Of a stretch of 64,000 nucleotides of DNA, positions 56,236 to 64,000 are shown piece by piece (position 1 is the first letter of the stretch; the number at the start of each line of letters is the position of its first letter). The position numbers and the translations under genes are program-made. Source of the DNA: Thiorhodovibrio litoralis (GTDB taxonomy: Bacteria; Pseudomonadota; Gammaproteobacteria; Chromatiales; Chromatiaceae); assembly GCF_033954455.1 (NCBI RefSeq), contig NZ_CP121473.1, positions 868,001-932,000 on the forward strand, written 5' to 3'. The notes below the pieces were generated by a model, which saw nothing but the letters and a program-made list of their open reading frames with translations, was not told the origin of the DNA and searched no databases.

Positions 56236-56694
56236 TCAGTCCGCGGCCTCGCTTGCGAGCTCGCGCTCTGCGAGAGTCTTGATATTGCGCACCACCCGCT
56301 CGGCTCCATCCTGAATGGCGACGCGAATCAGTTTTTCGAACGGGCGCATGTAAAGCTCCAAGCGCCGCAGCTCGAATCCGAACTCCAGCCGAGTCTGCTC
56401 ACCCGCGGGCTCCAGCCAATAGCCGGTCCGGAACAGATCCGTGCTTTCGGCAAACTCCAGCCGCTGGGGGCTATCCAGTGCGGTGACCGCAAAACTGTTC
56501 TCGCTGCGTCGCCCCTGATCGACCCGCACCTGGCGCATGCGACTGCCAACGCCAATCGGGCCAGGCGTCAGTGGCTCGAGTTGTTTGACCTCTGGCGACC
56601 AGCGCGCATAGTTTTCGACGAAATTATCGGCGACAAAGCCAAACACCTGCTCCGGTCGCCGTTCGATCACAATGTTCGCTCTGGCTTTCACCAT
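56236..56694 (-). CDS. SRPBCC-fold (polyketide cyclase/START-like) protein
   Basis: A 152-residue helix-grip domain: ANIVIERRPEQVFGFVADNFVENYARWSP at the N-terminus and a long C-terminal helix (MRPFEKLIRVAIQDGAERVV). Such proteins bind hydrophobic ligands or act as cyclases; no catalytic residue set is evident. GAGGAC precedes the ATG at 56694. It is 73 bases downstream of fccB on the same strand and could be cotranscribed with the sulfide-oxidation genes, though a functional link is not established. Confidence 0.8.
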   Translation of the reverse strand: MVKARANIVIERRPEQVFGFVADNFVENYARWSPEVKQLEPLTPGPIGVGSRMRQVRVDQGRRSENSFAVTALDSPQRLEFAESTDLFRTGYWLEPAGEQTRLEFGFELRRLELYMRPFEKLIRVAIQDGAERVVRNIKTLAERELASEAAD

Positions 56695-56767
56695 GATGCT
56701 GTCCTCGCGGTTAATCCTCTTGCCCGAGGGTGGTTAGGTATCAAGCTCCGAGAAATGATCAGAATGC

Positions 56768-58102
56768 CTATTCCATCATGTCATTGATGACGTTCTTGAA
56801 CCAGCTATGGGCGTAGCTGACCTCGCGCTTGCGGATCTCCGGGCTGGCGTTGGCCGGTGAGACGCCGCCAGAGCCGGGGATGGGCTCAATGGTGTTGGTG
56901 TCGCTGTCGAGGCTATAAACGGCGGCAACCGAGATACCGAAGTCTTCGCCGACGACGCTGTAGCAGGTGTTGACGAAGGTGGGGTCGCCCGGCTCCTTGT
57001 CCTGAAAGCGGGCGATAATGGCCGCCGCGGCGACCTTGGCCTGCGAGTTAGCGGCATAGGCGGACTTGGGCATTTTCGAGGCACTGGAAGCGTCGCCCAG
57101 CACATAGATGCCGGGGTGGCGGCTCGATTCGAAGGTGAGTTTGTCCACTGGGCACCAGTCTCCATCCACCAGGTCGGCGGCGAAGGCAATTTCCCCCGCT
57201 TTTTGCGGCGGGATGATGTTGACCACATCGCCTTGAAATTCCTCGACCAGGCCGATCAGGGTGCGCGTTTGCGGATCGAGTTCTTCCACCGCACCTCCCG
57301 CGGCCGCGCTGATCCATTGAATCATGCTGTTGTCGGTGCCGTAGCCGTAGAGCTTGGTCCAGCCCTCGATGTACAGCCCCTGCTTGGAGAAGGCGTCCTT
57401 GGCGTCGAGGATGGTGATCTTGGCCTTCGGCTTGTGATGCTGGCAGTACATCGCGATTTGCGAGGCACGCTCATAGGGGCCGGGCGGACATTTGAAGGGG
57501 TTGGGCGGGGCGACGATGATCACATGCCCACCCTCGGGCATGGAGGTGAGCTGGTTGCGCAGCAGTTGGGTTTGCGGGCCGGCGAACCAGGCATGGGGGA
57601 TACTTTCGTTGGCGATCTCTTCGTTGTAGCCGGCGATGGCACCCCATTTGAAGCCGACGCCGGGGGAGACCACGCAAGCGTCATAGTCGAAGCGGTTGCC
57701 GCTCTTGGTTGTCACCTGTCGGGTGTCCGGGTCGATCCCGACGACCCAGTCCTGCACCACGTCGACACCATAGCCGCGCAGGCCGTCATAGCCGAAGGTC
57801 AGCGATTGCAGCGTGCGCTCGCCACTGAGCACCTCGTTGCTCATGAAGCAGGAGGTGTAGTCCGCTTCCGGCTCGATCAGGGTCACGTTCAGACTCGGAT
57901 CGAGCTTGCGCAGGTACTTGGCCGCGGTGCAGCCACCCACGCCACCGCCGACGACCACGACCCGGCGCACGGCCCCCAGGACAAGGGATGGAAAGCCCAG
58001 GGTGCCTGCGATGGTGCCCCCCAGTGTGCCACCTAGTGTGCTAAGCGTGGCGGTCGCACCGCCGGCGATGCCCAGAAAGGTTCTGCGTTTCATCTCAGTC
58101 AT
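56768..58102 (-). CDS. fccB: Flavocytochrome c sulfide dehydrogenase, flavoprotein subunit
   Basis: Periplasmic FAD subunit that oxidises sulfide and passes electrons to the haem subunit FccA. It has 444 residues. KRRTFLGIAGG is a twin-arginine signal. The FAD motif is VVVVGGGVGGCTAAKYL (about 48-64). Cys85 in YTSCFMSNEVLSG matches the cysteine that covalently holds FAD in the Allochromatium vinosum enzyme. Cys205 (FKCPPGPYERAS) and Cys317 (WCPVDKLTFESS) match its redox-active disulfide. GAGGAG 7 bases before ATG at 58102 decides the start. It overlaps the end of fccA by 8 bases, so the subunits are translationally coupled. Confidence 0.95.
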   Translation of the reverse strand: MTEMKRRTFLGIAGGATATLSTLGGTLGGTIAGTLGFPSLVLGAVRRVVVVGGGVGGCTAAKYLRKLDPSLNVTLIEPEADYTSCFMSNEVLSGERTLQSLTFGYDGLRGYGVDVVQDWVVGIDPDTRQVTTKSGNRFDYDACVVSPGVGFKWGAIAGYNEEIANESIPHAWFAGPQTQLLRNQLTSMPEGGHVIIVAPPNPFKCPPGPYERASQIAMYCQHHKPKAKITILDAKDAFSKQGLYIEGWTKLYGYGTDNSMIQWISAAAGGAVEELDPQTRTLIGLVEEFQGDVVNIIPPQKAGEIAFAADLVDGDWCPVDKLTFESSRHPGIYVLGDASSASKMPKSAYAANSQAKVAAAAIIARFQDKEPGDPTFVNTCYSVVGEDFGISVAAVYSLDSDTNTIEPIPGSGGVSPANASPEIRKREVSYAHSWFKNVINDMME

Positions 58103-58721
58103 GATTCGGCTCCTCGGCATCGATGTCGGACTGGCTCGCGTAGTAATTGAGCAGCGCCGGGATAGCCTCGTCCCCAGCTTCGTCAATCGCGGCGTCGACT
58201 TTGCGCTTCATCTTGCGCGGCCATTTCCGTTTGCCGTCGATGAAGTCCTCCATGGTGAAGTGCAGATAGGGCATCCATTGCCCGGCAAGGGTGCCGGCAT
58301 CACCGGGGCGGCCGCCGTTCTCGTGGCATTTCTCGCAGTACTCATCGTGCAGTTGCGCGCCCTGCTCGGCCAGCGCGGCGTCGTAGTCTTGTGGGAAGAC
58401 CTGCAAGCGCTGACTGGCGAAGAACCAGCCCATGTCCTTGAGCTGCTCGTCGCTGTAAGCCTTGGCGATGCGGTTCATGATGCTGGGGTTGCGCTTGTCC
58501 TCCCGGTAGGCCGTCATGGCGTCGACAAAGACTTCAGGGTCCATCCCGGCGATGGCGGGCATGGATGGCCCGACACTGGAACCATCGGTGCCGTGACAGC
58601 CGGCGCAGGTGAAGGCCATAGCCTGTCCGGATGGCCCGGCCGCGCCGGTCGCCGGCAGGGCGACGAGCGCGGCGAGCAGCAGGTTGCGAAGGTGCTTCGG
58701 CGTGTTTTTGTAGTTTTTCAT
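58095..58721 (-). CDS. fccA: Di-haem cytochrome c subunit of flavocytochrome c sulfide dehydrogenase
   Basis: A 208-residue exported cytochrome with a signal peptide (about 10-28, LLLAALVALPATGAAG) and two CxxCH haem sites: CAGCH at 39-43 (class I cytochrome start FTCAGCHGTDG) and CEKCH at 129-133. The two-domain layout is that of FccA, which takes electrons from the FAD of FccB. It lies between a multihaem cytochrome c-cytochrome b gene (14 bases upstream) and fccB (8-base overlap), all on the minus strand. Without fccB next to it the family call would be only di-haem c-type cytochrome. Confidence 0.9.
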   Translation of the reverse strand: MKNYKNTPKHLRNLLLAALVALPATGAAGPSGQAMAFTCAGCHGTDGSSVGPSMPAIAGMDPEVFVDAMTAYREDKRNPSIMNRIAKAYSDEQLKDMGWFFASQRLQVFPQDYDAALAEQGAQLHDEYCEKCHENGGRPGDAGTLAGQWMPYLHFTMEDFIDGKRKWPRKMKRKVDAAIDEAGDEAIPALLNYYASQSDIDAEEPNHD

Positions 58722-58735
58722 CGTCTCAATCCCCC

Positions 58736-60727
58736 TCAGTTTGGCGCGGTGACCAGGCCGATCAGCACCAGGGTGAGCAAGGCCAGGCCAGCCATAATCA
58801 GCACCGTGGTGATGAACGAGGCCGCCAGCGAGGCGCGGCGCGACGGACGCTGAACCAGATGTTTCTCGAGTTCGCCGCTGGCCACCAGCCGGTCGTATTC
58901 GAGTCGATGGTCGTGCTTGAACTCATCGATGGGGATCACGCCGGTGAAGATGGCAGTGCTCATCGGGAAGCGCTCGGGGCGGAAATGCACGTTAAAGAAG
59001 TGCACCGAGTTCAGGAAGATAGCCGCCAGGAGCGCCTCTTCGGCATGCACCAGATTGGCGATATTGAAGGTCCAGCCCGGCAGGATCAGGGACGTCTTAT
59101 CCGGCATGAACAGGATCAGGCCCGAAGTGCCGATGACTGTGGCGCCCCAGAAGGGTGCCCAGTAGTCGAACTTCTGCCAGTAGGTCCAGTGGCTGAACTC
59201 GGGACGCGGTCCGCGGCCGAGGAACCACTTGAACATGTCTTTCAGGTCCTGCCAGTCCTTCCAGTTCGGCAACAGGGAGGTGCTGCCGAACCACTTGAAG
59301 GTCTTGCGATTGCGCCAGATATTGCTGGTCGCAATCGAGAGGTGGACGAAGAAGATCCCCAGCCAGATGGTGGCAGCCGTGCGGTGGATGATGCCCTCCA
59401 TGCGGATGCCGCCGATGAAGCCCACCACTGCCTTGGCCCAGGCGGTATGGGAGAACAGCAGCGTGGTGCCGGTCAGGATCAGTGTCATGGTGGCGACGGC
59501 GAACAAGAAATGAATCCAGCGCCAGACGACCGGGAAGCGGCGGAAGTAAACCACGTCAGGCGTGCTCAGGTCTTCAATGAAGCCCTTGCCCTGGATGCGT
59601 TCCATGACCTCGCGGTAGAGCCACAGGATCACGTGGACCCAGAAGAAGCCCATGACCGCGAAGATCAGGGTGTCCATAAAGACCTTGAAGCCCCACAGGC
59701 CCGGGTAATTCTCGCGGTCGTGGGCGTCGCCATGGGGCCAAAAGCTGAGGAAGTTCTCGTTGGCGTCCTCATGGCACTGGCGGCAGTTCTCCAGGCGATT
59801 GTTGGCGTGGATTTCCGACGTCGGGTCATCCTCGCTCTTGACCAAATGCCCGCCATGGCAGTCATGGCACTTGGCCGCTGCGGTGTAACCCAGGCGGTGG
59901 ACCTGGCCGTGGTAGGACGCAAAATAGGTGCGTTGGGCCTCCTCGTGACAGTTGCCGCAGTTCTCGGTGATCTGCAATTTGGCCTTGTCCGTCTCGGGGG
60001 AGGCAATCTCGTGGGTGGTATGGCAATCGGAGCAAACCGCCGCCTCGCTGTCGCCTTCCTCCATCACCGCCTTGCCGTGATCTGAGGTGCGATAGTCTGC
60101 GAGTTCCTGTTCATGACAGGCACCGCAGATTTCGGGGTTTTTCAGCCGGTGCTCGGCGCGCTGGATGCTGCCAAGTTCGCCGATGTTGTGCCCGTCGTGG
60201 CAGTCGTAGCAGGTGGCGTTGGTGCGCGACTGGTCCAGTTCACTGGGCTTGGCGTGGACCGAGTGCATGAAGTTGTCGATTTGCTCGTTGACAACCTCAA
60301 GGCGCGCGTACTTGCCGTCGGGATCATCCTTGTGCGCTTCCCATGTCTCGCGGTGGCACTCGATGCAGCCGACAATGACGGACGGCGCCTTGCGATGCGG
60401 GACCCGATCGATGGTGACGTGGCAACTGGTGCACTTCTGCCCGCCATGAACGCTGGCCTTGATCTGCCCGCTGTCGACCAATATCTCCACTGGTGAGCCG
60501 TCGTCGCGCACATCCATCGGATGCTGCTCATCGCCGTGGCAGGTCAGGCAACGCTCGTTGGGGATGATGCGCTTGCCGGTCTCAGGATCGAAGTGGTCGA
60601 TCATGAGCTCCGTCGTGGCCCCTGGGGCAGGGTCCGTCGTCGTGCTATAGGCGACGGGATGGATGATAAGACCGAGCAGCGCCAGCCATAGGCAGGCCAC
60701 TCGTTTGGTCTCGATGCGGCTTGGCAT
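58736..60727 (-). CDS. Nonahaem cytochrome c fused to a membrane cytochrome b
   Basis: 663 residues. A signal segment (about 10-28) leads to a periplasmic part with nine CxxCH motifs starting at residues 60, 99, 121, 173, 201, 232, 257, 287 and 315. The C-terminal half (350-660) has about six membrane spans with histidines at 406, 448, 462, 561 and 577 placed like b-haem ligands of cytochrome b561/formate-dehydrogenase-gamma-type proteins. It should exchange electrons between periplasmic redox proteins and the quinone pool. A strong GGAGGAG ribosome-binding site precedes the ATG. fccA starts 14 bases after its stop and fccB follows, so I infer that it links sulfide oxidation to quinone. I know no named family with this exact layout. 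Confidence 0.88.
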   Translation of the reverse strand: MPSRIETKRVACLWLALLGLIIHPVAYSTTTDPAPGATTELMIDHFDPETGKRIIPNERCLTCHGDEQHPMDVRDDGSPVEILVDSGQIKASVHGGQKCTSCHVTIDRVPHRKAPSVIVGCIECHRETWEAHKDDPDGKYARLEVVNEQIDNFMHSVHAKPSELDQSRTNATCYDCHDGHNIGELGSIQRAEHRLKNPEICGACHEQELADYRTSDHGKAVMEEGDSEAAVCSDCHTTHEIASPETDKAKLQITENCGNCHEEAQRTYFASYHGQVHRLGYTAAAKCHDCHGGHLVKSEDDPTSEIHANNRLENCRQCHEDANENFLSFWPHGDAHDRENYPGLWGFKVFMDTLIFAVMGFFWVHVILWLYREVMERIQGKGFIEDLSTPDVVYFRRFPVVWRWIHFLFAVATMTLILTGTTLLFSHTAWAKAVVGFIGGIRMEGIIHRTAATIWLGIFFVHLSIATSNIWRNRKTFKWFGSTSLLPNWKDWQDLKDMFKWFLGRGPRPEFSHWTYWQKFDYWAPFWGATVIGTSGLILFMPDKTSLILPGWTFNIANLVHAEEALLAAIFLNSVHFFNVHFRPERFPMSTAIFTGVIPIDEFKHDHRLEYDRLVASGELEKHLVQRPSRRASLAASFITTVLIMAGLALLTLVLIGLVTAPN

Positions 60728-61088
60728 CGCAACTCCTCCTAAGATTTGTGCTCCCCGTCACCCCGCGGAATGACTCCCACGAGACTCAAGGAAGTCCCAG
60801 CGTTTTTTCTGGTTGATAATTATCGTTTCCACCTTGGCGAGGTGACTTTAGCACTTCTCACAAGGGATAGGGAATGCAAACGACGGCCGCCTTGGTCGCT
60901 GTTTTGCAAGAAGGGCAAGTCAAGGAGCCTGACGTGCCGGGGTGGTTGCTAGACAGCGAGTGAGAGGGCGGCGTTTCGCCGCTGCTGCCGAAGGCGCGAG
61001 TCGCCGCGCGCTGAGATCTATCGACAAATGCTTTAAGATCGTCAATCAAAGAACCACACGCGGCGCCCGCTGCTCTTGGAGGATATGG
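60728..61088. other. 361-base divergent spacer between the cytochrome operon and the DUF302 gene
   Basis: No gene is visible. It holds a GATAATTATC palindrome (60815-60824, see separate entry) and a short hairpin GCGGCG-TTT-CGCCGC at 60968-60982. Promoters for both directions should lie here. Confidence 0.45.
60813..60826. promoter_or_regulatory. FNR/Anr-like palindrome upstream of the cytochrome-fccAB operon
   Basis: TTGAT-AATT-ATCGT matches the FNR half-site TTGAT fully and the second half ATCAA at three of five positions. The core GATAATTATC is a perfect 10-base palindrome. It is centred about 92 bases upstream of the multihaem cytochrome start codon, a credible place for an activator site. 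A Fur-like reading is also possible. Confidence 0.4.
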
Positions 61089-61667
61089 ATGAAAATTATT
61101 CGCAATCTGCTCGCCATCATCGGTCTTGTCTCGGTGCTTGCACTTGGCTACGGCTATGTCCGCTTTAGTTCGGCTGTGGCCGGTTTTGACCCCGAGTTCA
61201 GTCGCTTCTATGGTGAGCTTGCTCAGCGCCTGCTTGAAACCGGTGATCCCGGAGTCGCCATGATGTGGTCGGTTCCGGTCGAGGACGGACTGACTGCCGA
61301 GGACGTGATTGAGTCGATGAAAAGCATCGCAATCTCTAAAAACTTGCTTTTTGTCGGCGAATCGCCCTTCTACAAGCAGATTGAGGCCATCACTGGCGAG
61401 GAGTATCGCTACGTTAACTTTCTCTCCTTCTGCGATGCGCGCGTCGGGCGCATGATGCTGGAGTATCGCAACGAATACAGCGGTTTTATGCCGTGCCGGA
61501 TTGCGTTGGTGGAAGACGCTGAAGGCAATTTGAAGCTCTACAGCATGAATCTCGACTTGATGATCTACGGTGGAACGGAGCTGCCGCCGGATCTGAAAGA
61601 ATCAGCGATTCAGGTGCGCAATACGCTTCGTGCCATCATGGAAGGTGGAGCCGCTGGCGAATTTTGA
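61089..61667 (+). CDS. DUF302-domain membrane-anchored protein
   Basis: 192 residues. An N-terminal span (MKIIRNLLAIIGLVSVLALG, about 5-22) anchors or exports it. The rest is a DUF302-type domain (about 50-180) with ESPFYKQIEAITGEEYRYVN, FLSFCDARVGRMMLEYRNEY and the LDLMIYGG ending. The domain's function is unproven, though copies are frequent near sulfur-oxidation genes in such bacteria. GGAGG 6 bases before ATG at 61089 settles the start over the long upstream open frame. It is divergent from the multihaem cytochrome operon. Confidence 0.78.
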   Translation: MKIIRNLLAIIGLVSVLALGYGYVRFSSAVAGFDPEFSRFYGELAQRLLETGDPGVAMMWSVPVEDGLTAEDVIESMKSIAISKNLLFVGESPFYKQIEAITGEEYRYVNFLSFCDARVGRMMLEYRNEYSGFMPCRIALVEDAEGNLKLYSMNLDLMIYGGTELPPDLKESAIQVRNTLRAIMEGGAAGEF

Positions 61668-61874
61668 CTTGCGCGGCGGGCGCTGATGCGCATTGTACAA
61701 ATTTTGTATGGCAAGCCGTCATAAATTGTCTTTTCGCTCGCTGAGGTTTTGCGGCAGGGCGCTCTGAGGTGGACGGTAAGTTATTGACAAAAAGAGGGAA
61801 TCAGCGCTAACAGGAAACTGGCACGCTTACTGACATGCATGAAATGCCATTCGCAATTCATCGAGGAGCATGTC

Positions 61875-62597
61875 ATGTCATTGATCAAACGTTTCACTGT
61901 CGCCGTCTCGACTCGGCTCGATCGGCTGGTCGGGGATCTGGAAAACCATGATGCCGTGGTTGAAGTCGGCATCCGCGAAAGCCGGCGGCTCTATGCACAA
62001 GCCAAGGTGCGTTATCAGCGCTTGCAGCGCGACGGCGAGGCGCTGCGCCGTCAGCTCGAGGAGCGGCGCACCGACGAGCGCAACTGGCGCGAGCGTGCGC
62101 TATCTTGCGAACCCAATGCCGCCGGCGAGGAGAAAGCCCTGCAGTGCCTGAAGCGCGCGCGTCAAGCAGCGCGCGAGGCGGCATCGCTGGAGCAGGCCTG
62201 GCAGCAGCATCAATCGGTCGAGCGACGGCTGGCAGCGGACATCGACGCCCTGCGCGAGCGGGTCGCTCAGCTCGCCCATCGGCGCTCGCTGATGCGCAGT
62301 CGCGAGGCGACCGCGGACGCCGCGGTGCGGGTGCGCGAGGCCGAGTGCGATCCGCAACTGGATTTGGATGAGACCTTCGAGCGTTGGGAGATTCGCCTGA
62401 CCGAGGCGGAAATGGCTGCAGATCAGTCGGCCCAATTGAATGCTGTGGGGCTGCATGCGGTGGGGAGTGACCCTTTTGAAGAGGAATTCCTGGTCGCCGA
62501 AGAGCGCGCTGCCTTGCACGCGGAGCTTACCGCGCTGCGCCGTGGTCATGCCGATGCCAATGCAGCGGCGGCCGCGCCTGCGGGAGGTGTGCAATGA
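61875..62597 (+). CDS. PspA/IM30-family coiled-coil protein
   Basis: 240 residues, nearly all helical: MSLIKRFTVAVSTRLDRLVGD starts with an amphipathic helix typical of membrane-binding PspA/Vipp1 proteins, followed by a long coiled coil (about 25-180) rich in Ala, Arg, Glu and Gln. Such proteins polymerise on the inner membrane and protect it under envelope stress. Sequence drift from classical PspA is large, so the call is at family level. GGAG with 6-base spacing supports ATG at 61875. The next gene, a polytopic membrane protein, starts inside its stop codon (ATGA), so the two are coupled. Confidence 0.78.
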   Translation: MSLIKRFTVAVSTRLDRLVGDLENHDAVVEVGIRESRRLYAQAKVRYQRLQRDGEALRRQLEERRTDERNWRERALSCEPNAAGEEKALQCLKRARQAAREAASLEQAWQQHQSVERRLAADIDALRERVAQLAHRRSLMRSREATADAAVRVREAECDPQLDLDETFERWEIRLTEAEMAADQSAQLNAVGLHAVGSDPFEEEFLVAEERAALHAELTALRRGHADANAAAAAPAGGVQ

Positions 62598-64000
62598 GCG
62601 CCTTCGCCGTGACTCGCAATGAAGCCCTTTGTCTGGATGCCGATGCCCTGGACATTGCTGAGGAGGAGGCGGTCAATCGCGCAGCGACATCCGCACCCGC
62701 TCAGTCATGGTCGGCTACCGCGCCCGGCGCAGTCTCCGGTGGTGCCGCGCCGATGCGCTCCCCGCGCCTGACCTTGTCCCTGTTGCTGCGCAGTCTTGGT
62801 GGACTGGTCATCGTCGCCGCCTTCGTGCTTTACCTGTTCGAGGGCTGGCGCGACAGCGATGATCTGAGCCGCAGCCTGCTGCTGCTCGGCCATACCCTGG
62901 CGCTGACCCTGGCCGGACTGGCCAGCGGCCACTGGCTGCGTGAGAACAAAGGGGCACGCCTGTTCATCGCCCTGGCGTTGGCCGCTGTGCCGGTGAATTT
63001 CGCCTTTCTCGGCGGCTTGACCTATCCCTTCCTGAGCTGGGATGCCCCGGCCGGCATGGCTGCTGCCGCGTCCATCTGGACCCAGTCCCAAGGCCATCTC
63101 GCGATGGGACCGGCGCTGCTGCTGAGCGGTGCCAGTCTGCTGGTGCTCGTGCTGTCGGTGTGGCTGGGCTTTCGCGTCATGGCAAGGGACTCGGTTGCGG
63201 GCTTGAGCGGGCTTTATCTGTTGAGCAATGCCGCCCTGCTGATACCGACCCGCAGTGATGCCATGATCTCCGCCTTGTTGGTCGGGCTGGCATTGACCTT
63301 GGGGCTGCTCGGCTTGCAGTTGCGCCGGCGCGATCCGGCCCTGGCAACCGCCGAGGGCCGCTTTGCGCGCGCGGTGCTGTTGCTGCCCTTGCTGATTCTC
63401 GGCGGGCGCAGCCTGTGGCTCTATGCGCCGGACACGCTCTTTGTCACCACCCTGAGCCTGCTCGGCTACCTGGCGCTGCGCTTCTTGCTGGTGAGCATGG
63501 CACCCGGCAGCGCCTGGCGTGGCCTGGTGGAGGCGCTGGCGGTGGCGATGGCCGTGATGGTCACCGCGCTGGCGGGCGCTTCCCTGCTGCCGGCCTGGTC
63601 GCTGGCCGAGGTCGTTTACCTGCCCCTGAGTGCCGCCATCCTTGGTGCCCTGCTGCTCGACCTCTCGCGCCTGACCGGATCGCGCAGCTGCGGCTACCAG
63701 AGCACTGCGGTTATGCTCATGAGCTTAAGCCTTCTGCTCGATCTGGGTATCCATGGTGGCTTTGGCCTGGCCCTGGTAGCCTTGCTCGCGGGCGTGGCCG
63801 CGCTCGGCTTCGGTTATGTCATCAAGGGCCGCCTGCTGTTCGCTACCGGCCTGATCACCGCGCTGGCGGCACTGGCTACGCTGGCGACTGAAGCGCTCGA
63901 GCACTTCAGCCTCGGCGGCTGGAGTGCCCTGGTGCTGCTCGGCATCGCTATCATCATCGCCGGCTCTGCGCTTGAGCGGCATGGTGAGCGGCTCAAGACC
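62594..64000 (+). CDS. Polytopic membrane protein coupled to the PspA-like gene, 3' end cut by window edge
   Basis: ATG at 62594 overlaps the stop of the PspA-like gene (ATGA). The frame stays open for 469 codons to the window edge. After a polar N-terminus of about 55 residues come at least twelve hydrophobic spans in near-continuous succession (for example LTLSLLLRSLGGLVIVAAFV and HTLALTLAGLASGHWL). No family is recognised and no catalytic motif is seen. Translational coupling suggests that it is the membrane partner of the PspA-like protein. Confidence 0.75.
   Translation, partial: MSAFAVTRNEALCLDADALDIAEEEAVNRAATSAPAQSWSATAPGAVSGGAAPMRSPRLTLSLLLRSLGGLVIVAAFVLYLFEGWRDSDDLSRSLLLLGHTLALTLAGLASGHWLRENKGARLFIALALAAVPVNFAFLGGLTYPFLSWDAPAGMAAAASIWTQSQGHLAMGPALLLSGASLLVLVLSVWLGFRVMARDSVAGLSGLYLLSNAALLIPTRSDAMISALLVGLALTLGLLGLQLRRRDPALATAEGRFARAVLLLPLLILGGRSLWLYAPDTLFVTTLSLLGYLALRFLLVSMAPGSAWRGLVEALAVAMAVMVTALAGASLLPAWSLAEVVYLPLSAAILGALLLDLSRLTGSRSCGYQSTAVMLMSLSLLLDLGIHGGFGLALVALLAGVAALGFGYVIKGRLLFATGLITALAALATLATEALEHFSLGGWSALVLLGIAIIIAGSALERHGERLKT

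Noticed and set aside
61818-61833. TGGCACG-N4-CTGAC upstream of the PspA-like gene, resembling a sigma-54 promoter
   Set aside because: The -12 element lacks the required GC (TTGC), so only half of the consensus is met, although sigma-54 control would fit a PspA gene.

Overview
The window is GC-rich, densely coded DNA from a gammaproteobacterium. The best guess is a purple sulfur bacterium or close relative (Chromatiales). This rests on a flavocytochrome c sulfide dehydrogenase pair (fccAB) with the diagnostic FAD-linking and redox-active cysteines, a neighbouring DUF302 protein, a 26-bp palindromic repeat of the kind common in such genomes, and generally gammaproteobacterial housekeeping genes (yajC-secD-secF, lptF, rimO, ispH, a DamX-like SPOR protein). 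The genus cannot be fixed from the sequence alone.

Layout. 1-3.3 kb: succinylase-branch lysine/diaminopimelate genes dapC, dapD and dapE (dapE cut by the window edge), all on the minus strand, with a 103-bp palindromic element in the dapD leader. 3.4-6.8 kb: a tight plus-strand unit of an outer-membrane beta-barrel, a small PstS-like periplasmic protein and a membrane diguanylate cyclase. 6.8-10.7 kb: a VOC protein, gltX, a DPM1/GtrA-type glycosyltransferase and a convergent sulfotransferase. 10.8-19.2 kb: a DUF2189 membrane protein, an ATP-grasp enzyme coupled to an isoaspartyl peptidase, a DsbD-family thiol-disulfide protein with a redoxin, and a PPK2-type polyphosphate:AMP phosphotransferase. 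19.5-27.7 kb: an AAA/DUF4143 ATPase behind nested palindromes, a class V aminotransferase, a 1530-residue membrane protein of unknown function with an apparent internal duplication, and a TPR protein.

27.9-37.3 kb: yajC-secD-secF, a DamX-like ATPase/SPOR protein with an 18-bp coding repeat, a PilZ protein, lptF without lptG beside it, and a fused hisHF whose HisF half resembles the fungal/plant enzyme. 37.4-44.9 kb: a bidirectional terminator, initiator tRNA-fMet, a B12-type radical SAM protein, a lipoprotein serine hydrolase, a truncated Rpn-family nuclease remnant and the DEAD-box helicase deaD. 45-51.8 kb: a GH13 glycosidase, a cyclopropane-synthase-like methyltransferase, a secreted beta-propeller/di-haem protein, a small KfrA_N-like ORF and a lipoprotein. 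This last part reads as less GC-rich and more accessory.

51.8-64 kb: rimO divergent from ispH-thiO, a stand-alone short LOV photoreceptor, a SRPBCC protein, and then the most striking locus: a nonahaem cytochrome c fused to a membrane cytochrome b, followed by fccA and fccB on the minus strand. I infer an electron route from sulfide oxidation through FccAB and the multihaem protein to a membrane quinone pool, or the reverse. The window ends with a DUF302 protein, a PspA/IM30-like protein and the start of a polytopic membrane protein coupled to it.
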